64,000 bases of DNA from JACKHA01 sp041401985 (GTDB lineage: Bacteria; Planctomycetota; Phycisphaerae; Phycisphaerales; UBA1924): positions 1 through 64,000 of the forward strand of contig JAWKTE010000017.1 of assembly GCA_041401985.1 (NCBI GenBank), read 5' to 3'. The translations under genes were made by a program, and so were the position numbers. Shown one piece after another: positions 36,906-46,328 of the stretch; the stretch's first letter is position 1; each line of letters opens with the position of its first letter. A model generated the notes under the pieces. It was given only the letters and a program-made list of their open reading frames with translations. It was not told where the DNA came from and did not search any database.

Positions 36906-38315
36906 GTGCTACTCGAGATCGCCACAACCCACCGCCCCGCGACCGACCTGGGCTACCTCCTCCACAAGCACCCCGGGCGGGTGCAGACGTTCTCGCTCGC
37001 GGTCGGCAAGGCGCACGTGTTCTACCCCGAGGCGAACGAGGATCGCTGCGCCGCCGCGCTGCTGCTGGACATCGACCCCATCGGCCTGGTCCGCGGCAAC
37101 CGGGAGCGGACCCTCGACCAGTACGTCAACGACCGGCCTTACGTCGCGTCGTCGATGCTCGCGGTGGCCATCGCGCAGGTCTTCGGCACGGCCCTGGCGG
37201 GCAACTGCAAGGAGCGGCCCGAACTGGTGGGCACGCCGATCCCGCTGGAGGCACGCCTGGCCGCGGTGCCGTGCAACGGGGGCGAGGCCATGCTGCGCCG
37301 CCTGTTCGAGCCGCTGAAGTACGAGGTCGAGGTCCGGGCCCTGCCGCTGGACGAGCGCTTCCCGGCGTGGGGCGACTCGCGGGTGTTCTCGCTGCGCCTG
37401 GCAGGGACGCACACGCTGTGCGACCTGCTGAGCCACCTCTACGTGCTGATCCCCGTCCTTGACAACGACAAGCACTACTGGGTCGGCGACGACGAGGTCG
37501 CCAAGCTCCTCCGCCACGGCGAGGGCTGGCTCGCGGCCCACCCGGAGCGGGAACTCATCGCCACCCGCTACCTCAAGTACCGGCGCTCGCTGGCCGAGCA
37601 GGCCATCCGCCAACTCCGCGAGCAGGACGGCGAGGCTCCGGCCCAGATCGACGCCGAGTCGCCCGACGACCCGCGCGAAGAGGCCGGCGAGAAGAAACTC
37701 AGCCTGCACCAGCAGCGACATGCTGTCGTGCTGGCCGTGCTTCAGGCCAGGGGCTGCCGCCGCGTCGTGGACCTTGGCTGCGGCGAGGGGCGGCTGGTGC
37801 GCGAACTGCTCCGCCACAAGGCCTTCGAGCGTGTCGTGGGCATGGACGTGTCGCACCGCGCGCTGGAGATCGCGGCCGATCGCCTCCGCGTCGAGCACCT
37901 GCCGCCGACGGTCCGTGCCCGCCTCGAACTGATCCACGGCTCGCTCATGTACCGCGACGAGCGTCTGGCGGGATTCGACGCCGCGGTGCTGTGCGAGGTG
38001 ATCGAGCACATGGACGAGGCCCGCCTGGCGGCCATGGAGCGTGTCGTGTTCGGGCACGCGCGCCCGGGCGTGGTGATCGTGACGACACCGAACGCCGAGT
38101 ACAACGTGATGTGGGAGGCATTGTCAGCGGGATCGATGCGCCACCGGGACCACCGCTTCGAGTGGACGCGCGAGCAGTTCCGGGGCTGGGCCGCGGGCTT
38201 GTGCGCGCGGCACGGGTACTCGTGCGAGTTCCGGGGCGTGGGCGAGGCCGGGGTGACGCCCGACGGGCGCGGCGTCGGGGAGCCGACGCAGATGGGGGTG
38301 TTTGTTCACAACTAG
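36906..38315 (+). CDS. hen1: Hen1 RNA 3'-terminal 2'-O-methyltransferase
   Basis: The 469-aa bacterial Hen1 methylates the 2'-OH at broken RNA 3' ends so that repaired RNA resists the same nuclease. The N-terminal half (MLLEIATTHRPATDLGYLLH to about residue 240) is the bacterial-specific region that activates Pnkp ligase. The C-terminal methyltransferase has the SAM motif VVDLGCGEGRLV, and the Mn-site residues are seen in CEVIEHMDEARL and MRHRDHRFEWTREQF. The GTG at 36906 gives the standard N-terminus. It is followed by an unrecognised gene and then pnkp. Confidence 0.95.
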   Translation: MLLEIATTHRPATDLGYLLHKHPGRVQTFSLAVGKAHVFYPEANEDRCAAALLLDIDPIGLVRGNRERTLDQYVNDRPYVASSMLAVAIAQVFGTALAGNCKERPELVGTPIPLEARLAAVPCNGGEAMLRRLFEPLKYEVEVRALPLDERFPAWGDSRVFSLRLAGTHTLCDLLSHLYVLIPVLDNDKHYWVGDDEVAKLLRHGEGWLAAHPERELIATRYLKYRRSLAEQAIRQLREQDGEAPAQIDAESPDDPREEAGEKKLSLHQQRHAVVLAVLQARGCRRVVDLGCGEGRLVRELLRHKAFERVVGMDVSHRALEIAADRLRVEHLPPTVRARLELIHGSLMYRDERLAGFDAAVLCEVIEHMDEARLAAMERVVFGHARPGVVIVTTPNAEYNVMWEALSAGSMRHRDHRFEWTREQFRGWAAGLCARHGYSCEFRGVGEAGVTPDGRGVGEPTQMGVFVHN

Positions 38316-38333
38316 GCGGTGAAAGGGGGGAGC

Positions 38334-39026
38334 ATGGGATTCAACTTTCAGTCCGGGCATCCGATTGACCTGTACGGGCCTGAGGACGGAACCAAGGTCA
38401 TGGCTTTGCTTCAGGAGCGATTCGGAGCGGACGTTCCGCTCGGATCGCCCGGCGATCTGTTTGTGCTGCGAAACGAACTCGCCTGGTCGTGGTGTAGCGA
38501 TCTCGCCCGGTTTGCCGGCGACGAGTTGGGCGAAGAGGGCTCGCAACAGATCCGCGGTGTCGATGCCTGGAACGGCGTGTACGTGGATGCCGCCGTGCGG
38601 CGGGAGGTTCTCTGGCCGGGTGACCCGAAGAGCGAATCCACACCATCGGAGCCCCAGATGGTCGCCTCGGGAGGAGGTTCGATCGTCTCCCGCGTGCTTG
38701 GGCTCTTTGGCATCCGGCGGAAGCAGGAGGTTCCACCCGAACTCCGTCTCGCGTTGGACGAGATGGTTCGGGCCTACGGCGCACGGGAGGGTGAGAGCGG
38801 CGCCTTGCAGGTCGGGAACCTCGTGGCGCTGATCGCCGAGTTCGAGAGGCTGCTGGAACATCTCGGCACGCCACCCACGGAGGAAAGCGTCTCGCGCCTG
38901 GCCGAGTCGTACGCCGCCGATGATGCCCGATGCGACGACGACGGGCACATCCAGTGTCTGTGCCACGCGTGGCTGACGGCGAAGCACGCGCTCGACTCCC
39001 GCGCCCCACTTTGGCTCCTGAAGTGA
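38334..39026 (+). CDS. Unrecognised gene between hen1 and pnkp
   Basis: A 230-aa soluble protein starting MGFNFQSGHPIDLYGPEDG. No domain is recognised. It is helical in the second half (LRLALDEMVRAYGARE; LVALIAEFERLLEHL), with a Gly/Ser linker in the middle. Codon use is visibly less GC-biased at third positions (many GGA, CTT, GCT, CGA codons) than in hen1 and pnkp, which suggests a different origin. The ATG at 38334 is preceded by a GGGGGGAG ribosome site. Its stop overlaps the pnkp start as GTGA, so it is translated in the same operon. Confidence 0.75.
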   Translation: MGFNFQSGHPIDLYGPEDGTKVMALLQERFGADVPLGSPGDLFVLRNELAWSWCSDLARFAGDELGEEGSQQIRGVDAWNGVYVDAAVRREVLWPGDPKSESTPSEPQMVASGGGSIVSRVLGLFGIRRKQEVPPELRLALDEMVRAYGAREGESGALQVGNLVALIAEFERLLEHLGTPPTEESVSRLAESYAADDARCDDDGHIQCLCHAWLTAKHALDSRAPLWLLK

Positions 39027-41707
39027 ACATCAAGATCCCCGAACTCTCCCTCGTCGTCCTCATCGGCGCCTCCGGCTCCGGCAAGAGCACCCTCGCGCGC
39101 CGCCTCTTCAAGCCCACCGAGATCCTGTCCTCCGACACCTGCCGCGCCTGGGTCAGCGACGACGAACTCAACCAGGAGGCCACCGGCGACGCGTTCGACG
39201 TCCTGCACTACATCGCCCGGAAGCGCCTGGCCCGCGGCCTGCTCACGGTCATTGACGCCACCAACGTCCGCGGCGAGGACCGCAGGCCCCTGGTCAAACT
39301 CGCCCGCGAGTTCCACTTCCTGCCGGTCGCCATCGTCGTTGACACGCCCGAGCACGTCTGCCACGACCGCAACCGTGAACGCCCCGATCGCCAGTTCGGC
39401 CCGCACGTGGTGCGCAACCAGCGGATCGCCATTCGCCGCGAACTCCGCGGCCTGCAGCGTGAGGGGTTCCGCAACGTCCACACGCTGCGCACCATCGACG
39501 AGTGCGACGCCGCGGCCCTGGTCCGCGAGCCGCTGTGGAACAACCTCAAGCACGAGCGCGGCCCGTTCGACATCATCGGCGATGTCCACGGGTGCTACCA
39601 GGAACTGCTCGACCTGCTCGGGTCGCTGGGCTGGACCATCACGCAGCGGGAGGGCGAGCCGGAGGGGTGCTGCGATGCCGCGCCCCCCGGGGCCGCTCCG
39701 ATCGGCGCGTCATCTGCGTCGGAGGGCGACCCCCCGACGGACACCGACACTCCGACCGATTCCAACACCTCGACCGAGTTCGGCCCCCCCCGCCCGTCCC
39801 GCCGCCTCATCTTCCTCGGCGACCTCGTCGATCGCGGCCCGGCTACGCCATCGGTCCTCCGTCTGGCGATGACGTTGTGCCGTGATGGCCTGGCCCTGTG
39901 CGTGCCCGGCAACCACGACGTCAAACTGTTGCGGGCTCTGCGGGGCAAAAACGTGCAGATCACCCACGGCCTGGCCGAGTCGCTCGCCCAACTGGCCGGC
40001 GAGCCCGAGTCGTTCCGGCGCGAGGTCGCGGCGTTCATCGACGCCATGGTCAGCCACTACCTGCTCGATGGCGGGCGTCTGGTCGTCGCCCACGCGGGCA
40101 TGAAGGAATCGATGCAGGGGCGCGGCTCCGGCGCGGTCCGCGAGTTCGCGCTCTACGGCGAGACCACCGGCGAGACCGACGAGTTCGGCCTGCCCGTCCG
40201 ATACAACTGGGCCGCCGAGTACCGCGGCAAGCCCGCGGTTGTGTACGGCCACACGCCGGTCCCGCACCCGGAGTGGCTCAACGGCACCGTCTGCATCGAC
40301 ACGGGCTGCGTGTTCGGCGGGTCGCTGACGGCCCTGCGCTGGCCGGAGCGGGAGTTCGTTTCGGTGCGGGCCCGCGCGACGTACGCCGAGCCGCGCCGCC
40401 CGTTCCTCGAAGACCACCAGAAGGCCCCACTCTCGCTCCAGCAGCAGCACGACGACCTGCTGGACCTGGAGGACGTGTCGGGCAAGCGCCACATCGAGAC
40501 CCGCCTGGTCAGCACCGTCACGGTGCGCCAGGAGAACGCCGCGGCCGCCCTGGAGGTCATGAGCCGCTTCGCCTGCGACCCGCGCTGGCTGATCTATCTG
40601 CCGCCGACGATGTCGCCGTGCGAGACCAGCTGCGAGGGGCCGGTGCTGGAGCACCCGCGCGAGGCGTTCGAGTACTTCCGGATGAACGGCGTTGGGCGAG
40701 TGATCTGCGAAGAGAAACACATGGGCTCCCGCGCCGTCGCGATCGTGTGCCGCGAGCCGGAGGTGGTGCGATCCCGCTTCGGCATCGAGGCGGGCGGCGA
40801 TGCGGCGCCACTGGGAACGATCTACACCCGGACGGGGCGGCCGTTCTTCGCGGACGCGGCGACCGAGCAGGCCCTGCTCGCGCGCGTGCGCGACGCGGCC
40901 ACCCGCGCCGGGCTGTGGGACGAACTGGCCACCGATTGGCTCTGCCTCGACTGCGAACTCATGCCGTGGTCGGCCAAGGCCCAGGGCCTGATCCGCGAGC
41001 AGTACGCCTCGGTCGGGGCCGCGGCGACGAGCGGCCTGAGCGCGACCGTCGAGGCGCTCCAGCGCACCCTCGCCCGCGTACCGGACGCCGCCGATCTGCT
41101 CGAAGCCCAGTCGGAGCGCCTCGCCCTGGTGTCGGAATACACCGCCGCGTACCGGAGGTACTGCTGGGACGTGGCCGGCGTCGAGGACCTGCGCCTCGCT
41201 CCGTTCCATCTGCTGGCCAGCGAGGGCAAGGTCCACGTCGATCGCGACCACGCGTGGCACATGGGCACGCTGGCTCGCCTGGCGGACCCGGCCGACCCCG
41301 TCCTGGTCGCCACGCCCTTACGCATCGTGGACCTGTCCAGCCAGGCGAGCGAGCAGGAGGCCACCGACTGGTGGAGCGATCTCACCGCCGGCGGCGGCGA
41401 GGGCATGGTCGTCAAGCCGCTCGAGTTCATAGCGCGCGGGCCGCGCGGGCTCATCCAGCCCGCCATCAAAGTCCGCGGCGTCGAGTACCTCCGGATCATT
41501 TACGGCCCGGAGTACACCCGCCCCGAGCACCTCGAACGCCTCCGGGCCCGGCGGCTCGGCACCAAACGCACCCTGGCGATGCGCGAGTTCGCCCTGGGCA
41601 TCGAGTCGCTCGAGCGCTTCGTCCGGCGCGAGCCGCTCCGGCGGGTGCACGAGTGCGTGTTCGCCGTCCTGGCGATGGAGAGCGAGCCGGTGGACCCGCG
41701 CCTGTAA
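39023..41707 (+). CDS. pnkp: Polynucleotide kinase-phosphatase-ligase Pnkp
   Basis: The 894-aa enzyme heals and seals broken RNA. The kinase P-loop GASGSGKST has Lys21 and Ser22. The phosphatase shows DIIGDVHGC (Asp187, His189), GDLVDRGP and GNHD. The C-terminal ligase-like domain has the nucleotidyl lysine in EEKHMGSRA (Lys565). Numbering of the first two modules equals that of the Clostridium thermocellum enzyme. A low-complexity Pro/Thr/Ser/Asp-rich insert of about 45 residues (about 213-260) separates DVHG from GDLVDRG. It works with Hen1 in a repair complex. Confidence 0.95.
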   Translation: MNIKIPELSLVVLIGASGSGKSTLARRLFKPTEILSSDTCRAWVSDDELNQEATGDAFDVLHYIARKRLARGLLTVIDATNVRGEDRRPLVKLAREFHFLPVAIVVDTPEHVCHDRNRERPDRQFGPHVVRNQRIAIRRELRGLQREGFRNVHTLRTIDECDAAALVREPLWNNLKHERGPFDIIGDVHGCYQELLDLLGSLGWTITQREGEPEGCCDAAPPGAAPIGASSASEGDPPTDTDTPTDSNTSTEFGPPRPSRRLIFLGDLVDRGPATPSVLRLAMTLCRDGLALCVPGNHDVKLLRALRGKNVQITHGLAESLAQLAGEPESFRREVAAFIDAMVSHYLLDGGRLVVAHAGMKESMQGRGSGAVREFALYGETTGETDEFGLPVRYNWAAEYRGKPAVVYGHTPVPHPEWLNGTVCIDTGCVFGGSLTALRWPEREFVSVRARATYAEPRRPFLEDHQKAPLSLQQQHDDLLDLEDVSGKRHIETRLVSTVTVRQENAAAALEVMSRFACDPRWLIYLPPTMSPCETSCEGPVLEHPREAFEYFRMNGVGRVICEEKHMGSRAVAIVCREPEVVRSRFGIEAGGDAAPLGTIYTRTGRPFFADAATEQALLARVRDAATRAGLWDELATDWLCLDCELMPWSAKAQGLIREQYASVGAAATSGLSATVEALQRTLARVPDAADLLEAQSERLALVSEYTAAYRRYCWDVAGVEDLRLAPFHLLASEGKVHVDRDHAWHMGTLARLADPADPVLVATPLRIVDLSSQASEQEATDWWSDLTAGGGEGMVVKPLEFIARGPRGLIQPAIKVRGVEYLRIIYGPEYTRPEHLERLRARRLGTKRTLAMREFALGIESLERFVRREPLRRVHECVFAVLAMESEPVDPRL

Positions 41708-42022
41708 AGCGATTCGAATCCAGCCCGGGGGACGTGGTGGAGACGATCGCGGAGCGGGTCGAGAATGGAGAGCGGCAACGCCACGGCTCGACCCACACGG
41801 TACCGCCGGACGTGCTGCCCGGCGACAACGCCCGCCGCGACCTGCCCCGACACGCCAATGCGCACGACGCCGAACGGTTCGGCATCGGACGGGTGCTCCG
41901 ACAAGCACACGCAAACCCGCTCCAACTTCAGCACCGCGTCGGCAGCCGCGCCGCGCGGCACCGGCGTGCCCGTGGCGATGCGGATGCACACGGGCCCGTC
42001 GGGCATCTCTGACCGGCGAGGA
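41708..42022. other. 315-base spacer between pnkp and the VPS10 gene
   Basis: The two genes converge here. Short frames are open on both strands but none has a ribosome site or recognisable protein features. No clear terminator hairpin with a T-run is seen. Confidence 0.4.
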
Positions 42023-45000
42023 TCAGCGGACGCCGGCCAGGTCGTCCTTATCCCCGGCCTCTTGCTCCTGCTCGTCGTACAACTCGGCCTCGAACTCGTC
42101 GAACGAGAACTCGACGCCCGCCTGCTCGGGATCGCCGTTGATTCGCAGTTCGCGCGTCAGCACCGTGTCGTCGACGCGCAGCTGCACCACGTAAGACCCC
42201 GTCGGCACCAGCGGCCCCCGGTTGAAACGCTGGAACTGGTTGCCCGACGCACGCGGGTCCTGGCGCTGGTCCCACGAGACGCGATGCAGCCCGGCACGCT
42301 GCCCGTTCTCCGGCACGTCCAGGCGGCGCACGACGCGTCCGGTCGGGTCGAGCACCGTCAGTTCCACGTACGTCGCGTTCCGTGCGAGCGAGTAGAAGAA
42401 CTCCGCGCTCGAGCCCGGGTTCTCGCCCGCGAATCCGCGGCTGGCGCCCCGCCCGCGCTCGGGCGTCGACCGCCACCGGATGATCGAGTTGGGCTCGTAC
42501 AGATGGGCCCGCGCCCCGCGGGCCTCGCCCGTCATCTGTCGCAGGGCCGTCGCGTCCACCGCCCAGATGCTCCGCCCGTGCGTCCCGGCCAGGACCTCGC
42601 CGCTCGAAACGTGCTGGGCGATCTCGTGCACCGCCACCGTCGGGAGGTTGGTGTTGAGGCTCGTCCACGACCGCCCGCGGTCCACCGAGACCCACAGCCC
42701 GAACTCGGTGCCCAGGTACAAGAGGTCCGGGTTCTGCATGTCCTCACGCAGCACGCGCGTCGAGCCCTCCGGCAGGTTCGCCCGCAGCGATGCCCACGTC
42801 CGCCCGGCGTCCTCCGACACGAACACATACGCCGCGTCGTCGTCGTAGTAGTGCCCGTCGAGCGTGATGTACACGCGCTGGGTCTCGAACCGCGACCACT
42901 CGATCGAACTCACGCGGCGCGGCCCAGGCACCAGGCTCGCCAGCGTCGGCCCGTCGGCCTCCTCGGATGCCGGCGGCGCCTCGACCACCCGCGTCGCGGT
43001 CCACCCCGCGGTGAACATCCCCTGCCCGAACGAGAGCGTGCCGGTGATCCGATCGCCCTCGACAGTGCCGTTGATCTGCACGCGCCCCTGCTCGCCCCGC
43101 AGCGAGAACGACATCTCGCCGGTCTCGGGGTTGTATGTGCCCGAGTCGGTGCTGGCGTCCATCATCTGGGACTCCAGGGCCGCCGACAACGCGCCCCCCT
43201 CGCCCAGCGTGAACGTCAGGAAAAACGCCTCGCCGCCACCCGCCCCCTCGGCCAGTTGCCCACGCCAGCGCCCCTCGACCGGGTCGCCCGATCGCCCACC
43301 CGCCTCGCCAGCGGGCTCGGCCTGGCCCGCGGCCTGCGACTCCGTGCCGGCTCGGGCCCGGCGTTCGCGCGGTTGCTCCGAGGCAGCCGCGGCGGCCTGT
43401 CCGCCCGTGGCCGCCTCGACCTGCGGACGCTGGCCACGCGGCCCGCGCGCACCGGGCTGACTGGGAGCCGCGCCACCGGGCGCAGCGCCGGGCGTGCCAC
43501 CACCACCGGCGAACGCCTGGCGCATCGCCGCGATCTCCTCCGCGTCGAGTTCGCCGTTCTCGTCCCGGTCGAGCCGATCGAACATCTCGCCCATGCGCTC
43601 GGGCGCTTCGCTCCGCTGGATCTTTCCGTCGCCGTTGGCGTCGAGCCGCGCGAGCATGCCCGCCGGACCGCCCGCGCCGCCTCCAGCCGCGCCACCCGGC
43701 CCGCCGGCCGCCGCGCGGGCCTGCACCGCCTCGCCGCGCTCCGAAGCCTCAACCGCGGCCTCGATCTCCTCCGTCTCGGTCTGCTCCGCATACGCCTCCG
43801 CGTCATACGGATACAGAATGTTCTCCCACGCCACGCCGCCATCCCGCGACACCCACAATGCGCCGTCGTCCGACCCGACCATCAGCAGTTCCGCGTCGCG
43901 CGGCGACTCATCGAAAGCCGTCGCCGTGCCGCGCCTCGTCCGCGTGATCTCCGGGCTGATCTGGCGCATCGTGTTGCCCCGATCGAACGACCGGAACACG
44001 TAGTTCCCCGCCGAGTAGTAGATCGACGAGTTGTGGTGCGAGAGCATGAACGGCGTCTTCCAGTTGAAGCGATACTCAGTGCCGCGCGGGGCCCGCGGGC
44101 GGATGCCCCGGCGTTCGCCCGTTCGCAGGTTGACGCGCCCGGTCCCGCCGTTCTGGCTGTAGTAGTACAACTGGTCCGGGTCGTTGTCGTCGATGTAGCA
44201 GATGAACCCGTCGCCCCCGCCGATGCGGAACCAGTCGGCGTTGACCGGCCCCTCCGAGCCGCGCGTGCGGTTCGGCCCGCCCCACGAGCCGTTGTCCTGC
44301 AGCCCGCCGTAGACGTTGTAGAACGGGCGGTTGTCGACGCCGATGTGGTAGAACTGCCCGATCGCGAAGTCGTTGTGGTGGTCCCACGTCAGCCCGCGAT
44401 CGTGCGTCGAATACAGCCCGCCGTCGTTGCCCAGCAGCATGTGCCGCCCGTCGTGCGGGTCGATCCACAGCGAGTGGTGGTCGACGTGGACCTCGCCCGG
44501 GTGCCCGTCGCGCGTCCAGGTCGCGCCGTTGTCGTTGCTCTTGCACAGCGGCACGCCCAGCACCCACATGTAGTCGTCGTCCGACGGATCGACGTACACC
44601 TTGCTGAAGTACATCGGGCGCGGGTTGATCGAGTTGATCCGGCGCCACGTCCGCCCCGCGTCGTCTGACCGGAACAGCCCGCCCGTCTCGTGCCCGTCCG
44701 GGCCCTGGCGGTCCTGGATGTCCGCCCGCTGCCCGCCCAGATCCTGCGTGAACGGCAGGCGATCCGGGTCCGGGTGCTCGCCAAGCGTCAGGTCGATCTC
44801 CAGAACCTCGCCCCCACGCGCAACCTCCAGCGTGATCGTCGCCCCAGCCTCACGGACCGCGGTCGCCGCCAGCAGGTCGTCGTAGTTCAGCACGCGCTCG
44901 CCGCCGACCCCGATCACGATGTCGCCCACCAGCAGGCCGGCCTCCTTCGCCGGTCCCTCATCCACCACGGTGGCGATCCGCGCCCCCGCGTCGGCGTCCG

Positions 45001-45964
45001 CCCCGGTCACGCCCATGTACCCCGCGTTGGCCAGCCCCTCGCCGATCCGCACCGTGTCGATCAGCGCATATACAGTGCCCGGATTCGCCCGCGACCACGT
45101 CAGCGACATCCGCCCCATGTCCACCGACGGCAGCCCGTCGGTCACTTCCGTCCACGTGTCGCCGCCGTCGTCAGACCGGTACAGCCCGCTGCCCGGCCCC
45201 CAGCGCTTGGCCGGGTCGTTCGTGTCGAACTCGTCGCGCTGGCGCTCCCACGCCGCGGCCAGGATGATCGACGGGTCCTCCGGGTCGAACGACATGTCGA
45301 TGATGCCGGTCCGCTCGTCGATGAACAGCACCCGCTCCCAGTTCTCGCCGCCGTCGGTCGTTCGGTAGATGCCCCGCTCCCCGCCCGGTCCCCACAGGCG
45401 CCCCAGCGCCCCGACGTACACCGTGTCCGGATCGTCCGGGTGGATCAGCACCTTGCCGACCTGGAACGAGTCCTCAAGCCCCATGCGGGTCCACGTCTCC
45501 CCGCCGTCGGTCGACTTGTACACCCCGTCGCCCCAACTCACGCTGTTGCGCGGATTGTGCTCGCCCGTGCCGACCCAGACGAGGTTTGGATCGGTCCGGC
45601 AGACGTCCACGTCGCCGATCGAGACCGAACTCTGCCGATCGAACTGGTGCGTCCACGTCACGCCGCCGTTGGTGGTCTTGACAATCCCGCCCGAGGCGCT
45701 GGCGACATAGATGATAGTCGGGTCCGCTTCGTAGACCTCGATGTCCACGATCCGCCCGCTCATGTTCGCCGGGCCGATCGATCGCCACTGGAACGGCGCG
45801 GCCCACGAGGCGTCCAGCGACGCGGCCGGAGCCGCCGGCGCGCCCGCGGGGCCGCCCCGATTGCCGCGCGGGCCCGCCCCGCCCGGCTGGGCGAACGCGA
45901 TCGGCGCCACAAGCAGGGCGGCGGACAGGCCAAGGATCGAACCGGCGCGACGTGCGGTTGCCAT
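42023..45964 (-). CDS. Secreted VPS10/BNR propeller protein with PDZ and EF-hand inserts
   Basis: A 1313-aa exported protein with signal peptide ending LVAPIAFAQ. BNR/sortilin-type propeller repeats recur throughout, for example GIVKTTNGGVTWT, GVYKSTDGGETWT, GIYRTTDGGENWE and VFVSEDAGRTWA. Two domains are inserted: a PDZ-like module at about residues 325-405 (AKEAGLLVGDIVIGVGGERV), and an EF-hand pair at about 775-815 (DANGDGKIQRSE; DRDENGELDAEE) within a Gly/Ala/Pro-rich region. The C-terminus is a FlgD-like Ig domain. The role is unknown; relatives are annotated as glycosyl hydrolase-like or sortilin-like. The ATG at 45964 has GGAG six bases upstream. Confidence 0.85.
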   Translation of the reverse strand: MATARRAGSILGLSAALLVAPIAFAQPGGAGPRGNRGGPAGAPAAPAASLDASWAAPFQWRSIGPANMSGRIVDIEVYEADPTIIYVASASGGIVKTTNGGVTWTHQFDRQSSVSIGDVDVCRTDPNLVWVGTGEHNPRNSVSWGDGVYKSTDGGETWTRMGLEDSFQVGKVLIHPDDPDTVYVGALGRLWGPGGERGIYRTTDGGENWERVLFIDERTGIIDMSFDPEDPSIILAAAWERQRDEFDTNDPAKRWGPGSGLYRSDDGGDTWTEVTDGLPSVDMGRMSLTWSRANPGTVYALIDTVRIGEGLANAGYMGVTGADADAGARIATVVDEGPAKEAGLLVGDIVIGVGGERVLNYDDLLAATAVREAGATITLEVARGGEVLEIDLTLGEHPDPDRLPFTQDLGGQRADIQDRQGPDGHETGGLFRSDDAGRTWRRINSINPRPMYFSKVYVDPSDDDYMWVLGVPLCKSNDNGATWTRDGHPGEVHVDHHSLWIDPHDGRHMLLGNDGGLYSTHDRGLTWDHHNDFAIGQFYHIGVDNRPFYNVYGGLQDNGSWGGPNRTRGSEGPVNADWFRIGGGDGFICYIDDNDPDQLYYYSQNGGTGRVNLRTGERRGIRPRAPRGTEYRFNWKTPFMLSHHNSSIYYSAGNYVFRSFDRGNTMRQISPEITRTRRGTATAFDESPRDAELLMVGSDDGALWVSRDGGVAWENILYPYDAEAYAEQTETEEIEAAVEASERGEAVQARAAAGGPGGAAGGGAGGPAGMLARLDANGDGKIQRSEAPERMGEMFDRLDRDENGELDAEEIAAMRQAFAGGGGTPGAAPGGAAPSQPGARGPRGQRPQVEAATGGQAAAAASEQPRERRARAGTESQAAGQAEPAGEAGGRSGDPVEGRWRGQLAEGAGGGEAFFLTFTLGEGGALSAALESQMMDASTDSGTYNPETGEMSFSLRGEQGRVQINGTVEGDRITGTLSFGQGMFTAGWTATRVVEAPPASEEADGPTLASLVPGPRRVSSIEWSRFETQRVYITLDGHYYDDDAAYVFVSEDAGRTWASLRANLPEGSTRVLREDMQNPDLLYLGTEFGLWVSVDRGRSWTSLNTNLPTVAVHEIAQHVSSGEVLAGTHGRSIWAVDATALRQMTGEARGARAHLYEPNSIIRWRSTPERGRGASRGFAGENPGSSAEFFYSLARNATYVELTVLDPTGRVVRRLDVPENGQRAGLHRVSWDQRQDPRASGNQFQRFNRGPLVPTGSYVVQLRVDDTVLTRELRINGDPEQAGVEFSFDEFEAELYDEQEQEAGDKDDLAGVR

Positions 45965-46328
45965 CACTCACTCCCCGCGGCGATGATCGCCGCTTCGTTG
46001 TCCGATAACATCGGGCCCGTCCCGCGCCGACGCCTCCGCCGGTCGGTCCGAGCCCAGCCCCCCGGGCAGGGGCTCTGGCAGGATACAGATCGGCGTCGCC
46101 GGTTCCAAGGCCAACACGCGCGGACGGTTTGAGCCCGGATTCCCGAGTGCCCCCCAATCCGCGCTCCCGCCGCCGGCCTCTCCCACGCGTCGGCGGAGCG
46201 CAACTCGGCGGAGCCGCGATCGACCACGGCCTCGGCGTCGCGCGGGCACCTGAGCCCGCGTGCCGCCGAATGAGCCGCGGTTCACCCCGGATTGTCGCTG
46301 GCTTCACGGCGACGCGTGATCATCCTGC
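45965..46328. other. 364-base divergent intergenic region
   Basis: Separates the VPS10-type gene from the AI-2E transporter gene. The minus-strand gene has a GGAG ribosome site here. No strong promoter hexamers, palindromes or small genes stand out. Confidence 0.4.

Noticed and set aside
41765..46132. Plus-strand frames of up to 967 codons opposite the VPS10-type gene
   Set aside because: The minus-strand product has signal peptide and regular BNR repeats; the plus-strand frames are Arg/Pro/Val-rich shadows.
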